Positions 24,539 to 36,058 of a DNA stretch of 64,000 nt are shown here, piece after piece. The notes beneath the pieces were generated by a model. It did not search any database. It saw only the letters and a program-made list of their open reading frames with translations, and was not told the origin of the DNA. Origin of the DNA: Selaginella moellendorffii. Lineage: Eukaryota; Streptophyta; Lycopodiopsida; Selaginellales; Selaginellaceae. The stretch spans positions 967,451 to 1,031,450 of the forward strand of contig NW_003314285.1 of the NCBI RefSeq assembly GCF_000143415.4. The letters run 5' to 3'. Each line of letters opens with the position of its first letter. Position 1 is the first letter of the stretch. The translations under genes were made by a program, and so were the position numbers.

Positions 24539-24551
24539 AAGGGGGGGAGAG
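24539..24551 (+). promoter_or_regulatory. A1 polypurine tract
   Basis: AAGGGGGGGAGAG directly precedes the 3' LTR and would prime plus-strand DNA synthesis. D has the matching tract at 58846-58860 on the other strand. Confidence 0.85.
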
Positions 24552-25470
24552 TGTCGCGAATGTGACTTCGGGTATCGAAAGATACTTGTCGACCAGTCCT
24601 TACGGGCACTCTTTCCTTACTGCCATGACGGCAGGAGGTCGGTACTGCTGGTTCCCTTTATTAGCCCCTCTTGTCCAAGTGTTAGTAAACTGGACTTAGC
24701 ATCTGTACTTGGCCGGATGAGCATAAGGACAGAATTCCTAAGTGTCTATTTTGCCAAGCATACTTGGCCTGGCTTTTTAGTTCTCTTTTGCTCTGTCTTG
24801 CACTGGCTTGGCAAGAACCCTCGCGTATTGAGACTAGTCCCTCAATATCGCCGGATGATAGCTTACCGTGTCTGCCAAACACCCTCGCTATCATATCCTT
24901 TGTGTTGGTCTCATTTCGGTCCTAAATGCTAAATATGGAAAGTGTCTAGATTAGCTCATTTGGCATATCTACGGAATGTAGAGATCGGCCTGAACACAAT
25001 AGTGTTCGTCCCGTGTCCAAATTCGCAATCTAAGGACATTCCATATTTAGTAAGTTTCGGACTTGTCCCAGAGACTAACTCCTGGTACTAAGGGAGGCTT
25101 GGGGTGAAAGCCCAAAGCGTGTGTCCCTCAAGGGGGGGGGGCTGTGCGGGGTTCCAAATGTATAGTAGGGATAGTGGTTGGAATGCATGTCCGACCACCT
25201 GAGACATTAGTTTGGCTTCCGCTGGGCTGTGTCGCTCCTTGTTCTGCGTCTGGCTTGGGTCTAAGCCCAAGCTCCACGTTGCTCTAGTCGGTGGAGTACC
25301 CTCCTTCTCGCGTTAGGCCACCGGTATGCCAAAATTGTGCCAGACTCCGTCTGACACCATTTTGCGTGCAGGTGCTGGATACGGGGAGCTGGTGCTCGTG
25401 GGATTGTACCGGACCCTCGTTTCGTAGCGCAACGGGCTTGGAGTTTGGCTCCAAATTCAGGTGCGCTACA
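24552..25470 (+). repeat. A1 3' LTR
   Basis: It starts TGTCGCGAATG, ends GTGCGCTACA, and is 919 bp. It differs from the 5' LTR by seven transitions and one G in the poly-G run. Confidence 0.93.
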
Positions 25471-25475
25471 GAGGA
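25471..25475. repeat. Target-site duplication GAGGA, right of A1
   Basis: Partner of 18130-18134. Confidence 0.9.
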
Positions 25476-27205
25476 TCACCTTGTGCACTTGGAACAGATC
25501 TTCACTCGTTGCCGACAACACAGGTTTTCATTGAACCTGGCAAAGTGTAAATTTGGGGTGACTGAAGGCCGGTTACTAGGCTTTGATGTCTCGCAGGATG
25601 GGATCAAACCCCAGGTAGCCAAGGCTCAGGAGATTCTGGATCGGAACCCACCAACCAACTTGAAACAGCTTCGCAGCTTCCTTGGGCAAACGGGTTTCTT
25701 TCGCCGTTTCATCCACAACTATGCTGCACATTCACGGCCTCTGGTAGCTTTGCTACAACACAGTGTTCCATTTATCTGGGGTGAGTCCCAACAACAAGCC
25801 TTTGAATCACTACAGCAGTCACTCTGCATGGCCCCGGTACTCCAACCACCAAAACGACAACTTCCTTTTGACATTTACATCACAACGGGTACAGAGGCTT
25901 TTGGAGTATGCCTTTGCCAATGTTCAGAGCCTGGCAAGCCACCACATGCAACATATTATGCCTCACATTCGTTCAAGGAGACTGAAAAGAAATATGTGGA
26001 TGCGGAAAAAGAAGCAGTGGCTGTTGTTTACACTTTGGAGCGATTCCGTCACTTTCTTGCTGGAGCCCGTATCCATTTCCATGTCTATTTTAATGTGCTG
26101 ACCTTTCTTTTACAGCAACCGGTTCATAGTCCTCGTACTTTATCTTGGATTGTGACCATCCAAGAGTTCCAACCAACTTTTCACATGCGGCGGAAGCGTG
26201 TGATGGATCCGAACGAGTTCCTGGTTGCTGAGGCTACCTCCTTTGTGGTCCCAGCAGCATTACAGGACATTGCAGTGTACCTGGATTCAGGTCAGTTCCC
26301 AACAGATTCCTCACCAATACAACAAAAGGCGTTGGAGATCCGAGCACGGGGGTTTTGCCTTCTTGACAGACACCTTTACAGGAGGACTTCTCAAGAAGTT
26401 TTGTTGCGGTGTGTGGGGAACATGAGGTCCCTGAACTCCTTCGCACTTTCCACTCTTGTGTGGGGCATTTCTCGGGACGGGTTACAGCACAACTCCTCTT
26501 GCGCCATGGCTACTTTTGGCCTCAAATTCACCAGGACAGCTTGGCCTATGCAAAGGCATGCAAGCAGTGCCAATGGTTCAACCCCCAGAGCCATGTTCCA
26601 CGTCTTCCTTTTCAGCTCATCACTTCTTTGGGTCCCTTTTTCCAGTGGGGACTTGACTTCGTTGGCCCGATCAACCCACCGAGCTCAAAAGGACAGTGAT
26701 ACATCATCGTGGCGACAGACTATTTCACAAAATGGGTCGAGGCCACCCCTTTGCGACAGGCAGATCAACAGTCTACAGCAAATTTTGTCTACAAGTACAT
26801 CATTTGCCGATTTGGAGTTCCCGCTGTTTTGATTTCTGATCGAGGCAGCGGCTTCCTTGGACAAGTGATGTAGCATCTTCTCCAACAATTGTAGGTCAAG
26901 CATGTGAAGAGCAGCAGCTATTATCCTGAGTGCAATGGCCAGGCAGAGTCTAGCAACAAGATATTGAAGACAGTCATCTCAAAGCTTGTGGAGGATCACC
27001 CAAGACGTTGGCATGAGCACTTGGTTACGGCGTTGTGGGCCTTTTGGATGTCCTTCAAGACATCCACTGCAACCCCATTCTCTCTTGTCTATGGGATAGA
27101 GGCCGTGCTTCCAGTGGAGATCCAAGTGCCATCACTCTCACTTTCACTTCGATACGCAGCAGCGATGTAGCTTAGCGATGAAGACAAGCTTCATGCACGT
27201 GACTA
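25471..27205 (+). pseudogene. Element E RT end, degenerate RNase H and integrase
   Basis: After the GAGGA copy the E frame resumes with the RT connection (LRSFLGQTGFFRRFIHNYA near 25670). The RT-linked RNase H (25860-26110) has YITTGTEAFGV where the first Asp is expected and VYFNVLTFLL where the third Asp is expected, so two catalytic acids are lost, while EKEAVAVVYTL is kept. A frameshift near 26410 leads into integrase: HHCC finger (26448-26560), LDFVGPI (near 26650), SDRGSGF (near 26838), NGQAESSNK (near 26940). Stops TGA 26697, TAG 26871, TAG 26892 and TAG 27168 are in frame. It then meets X sequence near 27205. Confidence 0.8.
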
Positions 27206-27211
27206 CAGCCG

Positions 27212-29938
27212 GAAGAGAACCTCTTGAAGTTGACTCAACTTGCATACCCTATTAGGCAGGATATCCAATGGGGGTCATTCGGGAGAATAAAGGCAATTTG
27301 ACCAGTTGTGTGAAGGAGAATTGTTGCCAAAAGGAATGCATCCTTCAAGTGGTCTTTAGTCAGGTTGTTCTAGCTTGGGACATCACTATTAACATTTGGA
27401 AGACCATCTAGCATGTCAAAGAGCATGAAGTTTGTGCTCTTGAGAGGTTGCCTATGAATATTCTGACAAAAGCACTCTCACTTTTGCCGGATAGCCATAT
27501 TCTTAGCATCCTCCTCAAAAAATGACATCAATGAACTGTAGGAGCTAATAAAGATCCCAACTTCACCACGGAATGGCACTAAAGAGATAGAGCGAATCTA
27601 GGGGGAGAAGACAAAGATAAGATATGAACTTAAGAAAAATTTACATACCATCATGTGGCGTGTGGTAGATGTAAGTTCCTTTAGGTCAACTTCTTGGACA
27701 TCAAAACGAGCTGGAATGAAGTTACTCCCAATAGTTTTTGCTGCAACCATTTTGAGGAACTAAAAAAAGGAGAGAATTAAGAGAAATATACCTCGAGAAG
27801 TTCCTTGATTATGGGGACGTCTTGGACGATCATCATCACTATTGACTAATTCCTCCAGATGTGGATTTGCACGCTTTCATCGAGGTAGAACTTCTTTGAC
27901 GTTCTGGTTCTCTTGCTGGACTTTGTCTTGAGGAATTTCTTGCAAGTTGTTCTCACTGCCATCTTCACTCTCCTCGCCATTAGCACCAACAGTATCGACA
28001 TTCTCATGGCCATCATCTTTGTCATCCGGCATGTCTTCATTATTGCCTCTTGCAGCCTCTCGGTGGGTTGGTGCATAATCTAGCATTTCCAATTCCCAAG
28101 GACAAGCTTGCTGCTGAAAACTTTATTGTTGTTGGGTACATGCCTCCATCTCTCACACCATGCCTCAAGAGTCGTGTGCATACTGGTGTTTCAAGAGGGA
28201 CGCCTCTATATTGAAGATACCTATAATAGAATATAAACAAATTAAGTATAGTTGAGAAATTGTATGTTACTTGAAAGCCACTCGACACATGAAGTAAAGT
28301 TGGCTAAGTTGTTTATCAAATGGAGTCGTGCTTATGGCCTTCTTTAACAGCCAATCCTCTCTAAGTTTTATAAACTTAGTGGTGATGAAGTCCTTGAATG
28401 GAAGTTGCTCAAGATCATCCCCTATGAAATGCGCTAGAAACACCTCCCCTTCATATACAGTTTGTGAAATATAGATAGTCCTCCTCATCACAGTCTCCAT
28501 CATACTATCCAAACCTTTTTCTCCTTCCCTGAGTCTACTATTGAGGTCGTTCAGAATGTGTATCTGTTCCTCATATGTAAGCTTTGACTTTTGAGATATT
28601 GTAAATAATCTCATCTGGAGTCTTGCCCATTAAGAAATAACTTTTGTGAGTAACCTTCATGTAAACGCAAACAATACTTACTTTCATGACAAGCAATCTC
28701 TGTTATAATATCAAACCACTCCTTTGGGCGTCGAGGGTCAGCCACACTAAGTAATTTCTTTACCTTTGTCTTCTTTGTGTTGTTAATTTTCTTGTCAATT
28801 GCAGCTAAATACTCCAAGAGTTTTTGATCATTTTCAGCTCGATGCGACTGTGTATATACATCTTGCTTAACCTTCACCAATGGCTGAAGACAACACAAAC
28901 ATTATATGATAAGAAGTATACTTGGAAGAACATACCTTACTCCACACAGCTGTCATAAAAGCCATTGGATTTTTGTACCATCTATTGGCATCTTGACGAC
29001 CTTGTTGATGCTGAATAAATGATGCTAAATCATCACCATAGTGGCTGTGAACTGCATCCTCATTGAGATTGGCAAGAAACCGAATCTTCTTGATATCATG
29101 TACTAGACTTTGTTTCTGCACTACAAACTGTCCCAACCTGCAAAACACAAATTGTTAAAAGTGATTGAAGAGGGAGAGGTACTTATGCATTAATTTTGTG
29201 GCAAGCTATCACAAGCCTTGCTACATCTAGAGATCCTCTCGCATGTACATGTCCAACCGGAACATTGATGTGATAAACAAGATTGTCTCAGAAGCATTCA
29301 TTGATGCACTTCATCCACACACACCAGCAATGATTCCCATCGATAATGTAGAACATTTTCCCCACAAATTGTTGAGTCTCAGGATGGCTCATAAGCATGT
29401 TGTCAAATTTGCGGGACTTCATTTTCCAAATGTCATCCCAAACCCTCTTGATTTCTGGTGACACCAAGAGGGTATTTGTCATTCCTGGCTTGAAGACCAA
29501 AACAAGGAACATACCTATGTTTGTCCCAAGGCCATTCTGTTTGTACAAACAATAGATGTCCATGTTGACAAAGTGCAGTGAAGCAGACTGAATGATGCTT
29601 GTCTGAGTGAATTGACATAGTGGGATTTCTCGGATTATGTCTCTCGGGCCTTCCCACTTGAGAGACTCTAGAGTCGTGTGAATGGCCTTTTCTTTGGTTC
29701 TCAAAACTATCTCTTTGAAGTGCTTGTCTACAATGTGTTCAGGTAACTCCACTTCTCTTTCAACTTCAGCTACACCTCTAGCAGCACCATTATCAGATCT
29801 AGCCCCCAACTTGGGCCCAACACCCCCGTCAGGTGCACTTGGGCATTGCTCCATAATGTAGCTAGTTTCTGCCATATTTTGTGAATATGTTAAGAGTAGT
29901 GGCATTTTTGGTTGTGGCTGCAATGGTAGTGACGACAA
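27212..29938 (-). pseudogene. ParB-like / DNA methyltransferase-like gene remnant (X copy 2)
   Basis: Clearer than copy 1. The N-terminal exon (29938-29288) carries a ParB/Srx-like core ending in FYIIDGNHCWCVWMKC; the GNH motif is where ParB-like domains have GxHR, with Cys in place of Arg. Intron-like gaps with GT and AG ends (about 46-52 nt) separate it from exons at 29148-28931, 28895-28611, 28614-28267 and an acidic exon at 28092-27790. The last part (27600-27212) has a DVPS, then a stop, then NNLTKDHLKDAFLLATILLH, then GQIAF pattern, like the motif IV-V region of N4/N6 DNA methyltransferases. Motif I, present in copy 1 at 785-695, has been deleted here. The stop in the DVPS segment is TAG where Trp is likely. 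Expected role if active: DNA binding or modification of the element; not shown. Confidence 0.5.
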
Positions 29939-30105
29939 TCACGCTGCTGGTGGTGATGATGGTAGCAGTGGTGGTGGTAATAATGGTGATGATGGCAATG
30001 GTGGTAATGGTGGTGATGGCAGTGGGGGTAATGGTGGTGATGAAGGTAGAGGTGGCAAGGTGGTGGTGGTGGCATCGATGGTGGTGGTGGAAAAAATGGG
30101 GGTGC
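29885..30105. repeat. GGT/AAT trinucleotide-rich microsatellite
   Basis: Counterpart of 3655-3890, directly upstream of the ParB-like gene start on the minus strand. The His/Thr-rich and Val-rich ORFs across it are not genes. Confidence 0.85.
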
Positions 30106-30319
30106 ATGTAGACTGGAGCTATCTGGTTGCGAAGACGGTAGAGTTGTCGTTGTGAAAATCTTTATCTGAAGGTCAATTTGATTGTTTTCCTAGATCTCAT
30201 CTTCCTCATGTCTTCTCTTTGATCCAACATCCTTTTCCTTTTGTAGTTGCTTCGGTTTTTTAAAATAAAAAAAACTGATTATAAATTAAAAATGCATAAG
30301 AAGCAGGGACTTTGGGACA

Positions 30320-30570
30320 TGGACTTGGCACAGGTGCCGTTTGCCAGCGAACTGGCCTGCCCCCAATCGCCTTCGCCGGCTCGCACCAAATGCCCAACAC
30401 GGGCATTTGGCCCACCCTCAAGTGCCTTGCCTGGCCTGCCCCCAAGTGCCTTTGCCGGCCTCGTGTGGAGTGCCTGGCTTGGGCACTTAGCGCGAGTGCC
30501 GGTTCGCCGGCATACTGATGGCCTGCCCAGGTGGAGTGCCCGGCCAAATGCCTAGCCTAGGCACTTGGCA
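30320..30570. repeat. GC-rich degenerate tandem repeat
   Basis: Units around GCACTTGG, GCCTGCCC and CAAGTGCC repeat imperfectly. ORFs on both strands come from composition. Confidence 0.7.
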
Positions 30571-30576
30571 GCGATG

Positions 30577-31161
30577 TGTAAGCAACTAAAGGGAACAACT
30601 TGAGAAACGATCCATAGGGGTTCAAATATAGAGGCAAAGGGCCCATGAATAAGTGTGCACCCCTTTTTCCAATCGGTTAAGGGTTTTGGGATATTTGGGG
30701 TTAAATGTCCTTGGGTTTGAATAATACTGTGTTAGATGACCTCTTGGGAAGTCCAAATTCAGGAGCTTATATTTGGTATCAGAGCGGTCTTGGGTCTGAC
30801 TCTGTTGGTTGGCTAAGTGAATCACACCACATGTTAATTGACATCTGGCAAGTCCAATTTGCTCCCACTGGGCTCGACCCGAGGGGTAGGGTGTCAAGAG
30901 AGTGGGGCTCTCAAGAGAGCTGCGGCTCTCAGCTTCCATTCACGAGGGCAAGGAAGTGTGGTGGATTGTAAGCAACCAAAGGGAACGATTTGAGAGACGA
31001 TCCATAGGGGTTTAAATATAGAGGGAAAGGGCCCATGAATAAGAGTGCACCCCCTTTTCCAATCGGTTAAGTGTCTTGGGATATTTGGGGTTAAGCATTC
31101 TTGGGTTTGAATGGTACTGGACTGGGTGACCTCTCGTGAAGTCCAAATTCAGAAGCTTACA
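30577..31161 (+). mobile_element. TRIM: miniature LTR retrotransposon
   Basis: Two 195-bp direct repeats (30577-30771 and 30967-31161), both starting TGTAAGCAAC and ending in GCTTATA or GCTTACA, flank a 195-bp non-coding middle. TTGGTATCAGAGC at 30773-30785, just inside the first repeat, matches the tRNA-iMet primer site. A purine-rich stretch precedes the second repeat. Flanks CGATG (30572-30576) and CGGTG (31162-31166) could be a diverged target duplication. It has no coding capacity and would move with enzymes from other elements. A deleted LTR remnant lies at the same place in X copy 1 (4108-4197). Confidence 0.8.
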
Positions 31162-31350
31162 CGGTGGCGCTGGGCACAGCGGCAACAGCACTGGGCATGG
31201 CAGTGGCGGTGCTAGGCAGTGGTGGTGTTGGGCATGGCGTGGCGTGGGTGTGGCGGTGTTGGGCAACGGCGGCCCTAGGCAGTGGTGGCACTGGGTGTGG
31301 CGTGGCGTGGCGTGAGTGCGGTGGCGTTGGGTGTGGCGTGGGAGTGGAGG
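31162..31350. repeat. GC-rich GGCGTGG/GCACTGGG repeat
   Basis: Degenerate short units (GTGGTGTTGGGCATGGC-like) directly after the TRIM; low complexity, no gene. Confidence 0.7.
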
Positions 31351-32810
31351 AGAGGGAGTGGAGGAGTAAAAAACTTACTCTTGGTGGCATTCTATTTGAC
31401 GCCGATGGATCCCGCAGTCACTCCCAATCTCCTGCTCTAGTTTCTGTAAAACCCTAATGCCAGCAGCTGCCCTAACCCTAACCTAACTTTCATCACATCT
31501 GTTCATCCTGGATGCAGTAAATCTTCATTACATTCTACAAATATTTGCTAGCAATGTACAATTTCTATTCCATCCTAGATTTGATCACGTGACAAAGTCC
31601 TTTTGAGTTGTAATTTAATAATGGAGGTGTCCTCTAATATGACTATGCCATAATGTGGAAATAATGACAGACACATGTGTTGAATTAATCACAGTACGAA
31701 ATTATAAATGAGAATTATGTGTTTCTTGCAAGTAATAGCATCTTGTCAGAAAATATCAAATTATTAAATAATAAGGTGTTATTTCCAAAGCAATGTATAT
31801 AGATAATTTACTATAGGTGATAGATGGTAGTAAAAGATGGAATATATTTAAATGAGTTCAGAAGAATGTGATGATTTCTGGCTTTAATGAAGTATTGAAA
31901 ATATGTACAATATTTAATTTGTTTGGCAACAATTGGTTGATGGTAGATCCTAGAATAAAATCATTCCTATCTTTCATATTATGGCACATGCTTGAAGTGG
32001 TATTTCTTTCCGTTTTACCAAAAGTTAATCTATATAATAAATTTGAGCATGTTTTTGAATTCAATGTATACAGACTTTTAATATTGTACAACATAGTTTT
32101 ATATACTTCATATAGAATTTATTATAACAACATTATTCAATGTTAGATCCTAGAATTAAATCACCCTTTCTTTTCACATAATGCCATAGCACATATTTGA
32201 GGTGACAATTCTTTATAAAAGTTCAGAGTTCCAAAATCTAAAGGCAAAAAAATGGAGAGTTTCCTTTTGCATTAACCCACCACTTTCTTTCTCCCAAAGT
32301 CTTATTTCAAAAAGTTTTCTTTGCGAATGTTTCGATCTTTCTCTTGGTTTTATTTCATTGAAGGTTGTGATTCGCAACAACATTGGTGTAGTTGAACGAT
32401 CGGAGTTTTTTCTTTCGAGTGTAAGTGAAGGTGGACAACATTGGGATTTGCAACATTCCAAATCGAAGGATATTTGAGTTTTTAGATCTCCAATCAAAGT
32501 GCGAGGCTACGATTCTACCAAAGTGAATATGAACCAAGAGTTAGTTGTCATCATTTCTTCCTCTTCTAGTTCTAGTGGAGATTTTAGTTTAGTGCGAGCC
32601 AAGAATTTCCAAACTGCAACTTCACCGATATTTAAAGCTGTTTGTAACACTTTCCAGTTTTCCCGCCTTTCTATCAACATGCGTTCCTTTCTGCATAGGC
32701 CTGTTAGCGAGCTCCTATCTACATACAATGGCAATATCTTCTTTGAACTACCACCTCTTGTCAGTTCAAAATGAAAGGGGATGGAGACGAAGTAAGACAT
32801 CCACAACTGT
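31351..32810. other. X right segment, copy 2
   Basis: Counterpart of 5020-6600. The coding-like LGGIL motif (31380) starts it. The Ser-rich plus-strand ORF 32499-32774 is better kept than in copy 1 and could be an exon of the X plus-strand gene, but no domain is seen. The rest is AT-rich without genes. Confidence 0.5.
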
Positions 32811-33689
32811 GTAAGCGACTAAATTTTCCATTTTACTTTAGTCACTTAACTACACCTCCAACCACTTGGAGGAGTCTCACTCACAACCTCCATAAGTCCT
32901 ATTTCAGATTTGGGCTTGCTAGCCCCGAGAATGGCATCCCTGCCACTCAACCTTTGCACTTGATCCAAGTGCTCCACATGTCCGATCCCATGATCGACAC
33001 CCCAAGGTACCACCGACATATCAGCCCGTTATGCTAAAGCCATGCCCCTTTACTTTGGTCACACCGGAGGTCTAACACCACCTGCATCACAGTCCCATCT
33101 CTCAAGGACTGGGCCAATCATTCCAGATCCACTCCTTAGCATCCTTAGGATGCCCACAGACATGGGGAATAGCCTTCCCCAATGTCCCCTTTCTAGTCTT
33201 CACCAAGTCCCTTTTTACCCATGGCCGTGTTCACCAACACTGCCACTGGATCGAGGCCCACAGGCCCGACCACTAAGTCCCACAGTCCTCTAGGACTTCC
33301 TCACCACTCAACAGAGGACTACTCCTCTTCCTTTCCACAGTCTAGGCCTTTGGGACAACATTTCGGAACACCGTGGCCCTACGCAGGCCTCATGGGTACT
33401 CTCCCCGCCTTCTGCCTTTGGGTGCTCTAGCCATGGGCTTAGAGCGAGGTTCCGTTAAGCCACACTTGGTATCCAAGTAGGTAGTGCCACCCACACTTGG
33501 ATTGGGAGCATCGGCCAGTCGATCTCCCGGGGGAACTAGAGCCGGCTCTTGAATACTTCACCAAGCTACCCCGCTTGTCGGTCCGTATTCACTCTAGTCT
33601 TGGACTTCCCAGTGGTCAGTTCATCACCCAACACTGGGTATGGCCTTCCTGGCCTTTCCTGGGCCAAACTGGCCTTTCCTGGCCAAACT

Positions 33690-33812
33690 GGCTCCACTAG
33701 GTTCCAACCCCCACACTCTCCCTACTATACTTTTGGAACCCCCCGCAGCCCCCCCCCCCCCCCCCCCCTGGGGGACAATCGCTTTGGGCTTTCACCCAAC
33801 TGCTTGTATTAG
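33690..33812 (-). repeat. Antisense fragment resembling the A-family LTR
   Basis: The stretch around CCCTACTATACTTTTGGAACC, the C20 run (33749-33768) and GCTTTGGGCTTTCACCC match, on the minus strand, the part of the A1 LTR around its poly-G run (18690-18760). Similarity fades on both sides, so this is an old or related LTR. Confidence 0.55.
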
Positions 33813-34275
33813 TATTCGGACTCGGACTCGGACTCGGTCTCGGTCCCGGATTCATACTCGGACTCGGTCTCGGTCTCGGTCTCGGCCTCGGTCCCGGTCT
33901 CGATTCCATCTCGGACTCCATCTCGGAATCCATCTCGGGGCCATCTCGGAATCCATCTCGGGTCCATCTCGGAATCCATCTCGGACTCCACCTCGGGTCC
34001 ATCTCGGAATCCATCTCGGACTCCCCCTCGGGTCCATCTCGGAATCCATCTCGGGTCCATCTTGGAATCCATCTCGGGGCCCTCTCGGACTCCCCCTCGG
34101 ACTCCATATCGGACTCCATCTCGGACTTCATATCGGACTCCATCTCGGACTCCATATCGGACTCTACTTCGGGTCCATCTCGGACTCCATATCGGACCCC
34201 ATCTCGGACTCCACTTCAGGTCCATCTCGGACTCCAACTCGGGTCCGCCTCGGACTCCATCTCGAACACTTCCAC
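33811..34275. repeat. CTCGG-based satellite
   Basis: Starts as a hexamer array (CGGACT/CGGTCT) and passes into units of about 12-24 bp built on CATCTCGGACTC and CATCTCGGAATC with some TATCGGACTC variants. All frames are open in both directions, so the long Arg/Ser-rich or Asp/Met-rich ORFs are artefacts. Confidence 0.9.
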
Positions 34276-36019
34276 GTGTCATGTGTTGGTCCTTTTTGGG
34301 TCCCTTTTTGGAGCCTTGCTTATTAGTTGCCTTGTGCTTGCTCCTCAAGCACTTTGTTGGGAGTTCCACTCCTGCTCTCGACCTTCCAAGTCGAAGCTTT
34401 TAGTCCAAACGTGTTATGCTCGTTTGGCTTTCGCTTCGGCCACTACCACATGGCACCCTTTCCGGCTCCACTTTGGGGCCTTGGGATTTTGTGTCTCACA
34501 ACTCCACCACCCATAGACAAAGTTCGATGTCCTCATCGAACGATAAACGATTTTACAAAGTAACACCCGCATGTGTTACCATTTCCATCCTTGGCACCTA
34601 GCCAATATTTGTCAATAGTTTGACATTGAAGGCTCACCATGCCTTCTCCATATTCGTCAATGGTTTGACACCAAAAGCTCACTATGCCTTGCCCATCCTC
34701 TAAGGAGCATAGTCTTTCCAACATAGAGACTTATTCGACCACCTGGGGTGGTTTGCTCCCTTTTATTGGTTCAGTTCTCACTAAACCCATTAGAGACATC
34801 TTCTTTAACTCAATTCCCACTACTCATTCTCGAGTGGTCTCAGTTCCCATCGATATAACCTTTGCACTTTGGAACTTTGAATTTTGACTTCTTGGAGTTA
34901 ATTTCCTAGGTGTCTCCGACACCTTGCCTTGCACCTTTTGTGCAACTCCACTTCCCATCCTAGGAAGTTCTCTACTCGAGGGCACCATCATCCTTTTTTC
35001 TATTTCGTGCCACCCTGGGGCACTAAGTTCCAGTTATCATACTTTGTGCTAGGGCTGTTCATGGCCCTATCATTTGGCTACCTTACCGCTCCCTGCCTTG
35101 GAGCTTCCCCTTTCGCCAAATCGGAGCAATTCGGAATCCATCCTTGGAAACACACTTCCTTTCCCGCAATTTGTTAGCGTCCAATATATTAGTGTTCCTC
35201 GCTTAACTTTGCCACTTGGATTCCTTCCAAGGGATTCCACATCCCTATCTTGGCCACTCATCTTTTGCTCCTATCCGTTGATTGTTGCACTAAGCAACAC
35301 CGAATCTCTACCTCCCTCCTTAAGGTATTCTTTTGATTCCATAGCAAAGGCTCTACTTTGCCAAGACTAAGGTGTTCACCCCTAGTAAGACTTTTTAGCA
35401 TCTTCTACTGTGGGCTCTATTCACGGCCCAACTTTGCGACCCTTCCATAGGTCTCTTTAGAGATTGCTTTCCTTGGACACACTATGCCATCGCAATGACA
35501 TAGCTCATTTCCCTAAGGTGCTTTTCCCACTTGGTCACCTTGACCAAGCCACACCATCATCAATAATTCAAATCAACACTTTGAACTAGGAACCTTATTC
35601 CTTAGCCCAAACAAGGACCTTGTCCTTATTTAGCCACAAGATCACCTAGTGATCTCACCTCGACACCTTAACAGGTTTGCCAATAGATACTAGGTCTTCC
35701 AGACCTTTAACTTGTTAACTACGACCCCGGGGGCATCCCCCACACTTGGCGGTGTGCCCAAGCCAACCCTTCTGGCCAAGGGTCCATAGCAACTGAGACT
35801 GGGTGTCCCCATCTCATTCACCACGTCCTTGGTGCCACTGGCACCAAAGTGTTCAAGTTAGATATGCTGAGCCACACTAAGCAATCTAACCGTGCATCAC
35901 GACTCCAGGGCATCCCCCGCTTGGTGGTGTGCCCAAGCCAATCTCCTCATTGAGAGTCCATGACCACCAAAATATGAGTGTCCTCATATTCCAAACCATC
36001 ACCACGCCCTAGTGATTTG

Positions 36020-36058
36020 GGACTCGAACCCAAGCACTAGAGGGTCGGGACTCGAACC
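36020..36058 (-). other. Two Pol III B-box-like words
   Basis: On the minus strand GGTTCGAGTCC occurs twice, 28 bp apart (36058-36048 and 36030-36020). This is the canonical tRNA B box. I could not fold a complete tRNA around either or find an A box at the right distance, so this is at most a tRNA-derived fragment. Confidence 0.3.

Larger units (their letters stand above)
18135..25470 (+). mobile_element. Element A1: chromodomain Ty3/Gypsy retrotransposon (chromovirus)
   Basis: 7.3 kb with near-identical LTRs (920 and 919 bp), a tRNA-iMet primer site, gag and pol in one long frame, C-terminal chromodomain, polypurine tract, and a GAGGA target duplication. By eye the LTRs differ by seven transitions and one base in a G run (under 1%), so the insertion is recent. 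Only two frame breaks are seen: a 19-bp deletion in RT and a 1-bp insertion before integrase. An inverted older relative is D (58658-62773), and a third copy A2 enters at 62774. Confidence 0.93.
12696..27205 (+). mobile_element. Element E: Tat-like Ty3/Gypsy retrotransposon, interrupted by A1
   Basis: The order is 5' LTR, long leader, gag, protease, an extra RNase H, reverse transcriptase, a degenerate RNase H, and integrase. It is split by A1 at 18134/25471 with a 5-bp duplication. An extra RNase H alongside the normal one is a mark of the plant Tat lineage (Ogre and relatives). The 3' end is missing: integrase runs into X sequence near 27205 without a 3' LTR, so a deletion removed the E 3' end and part of X. 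Many in-frame stops and at least two frameshifts make it defective. Confidence 0.75.
27206..32810. repeat. X repeat family, copy 2, right part
   Basis: It aligns with 1112-6600 in the same order. The left edge is the deletion junction with E. The right edge is abrupt after CATCCACAACTG (32798-32809), where copy 1 continues with different sequence (6597 on). Confidence 0.75.

Noticed and set aside
30577-31161. Two solo LTRs side by side
   Set aside because: The primer site just inside the first repeat and equal spacing fit one TRIM better.
33640-34369. Open frames of up to 228 residues with Arg/Ser or Asp/Met repeats
   Set aside because: Products of the CTCGG satellite; both strands are open alike.
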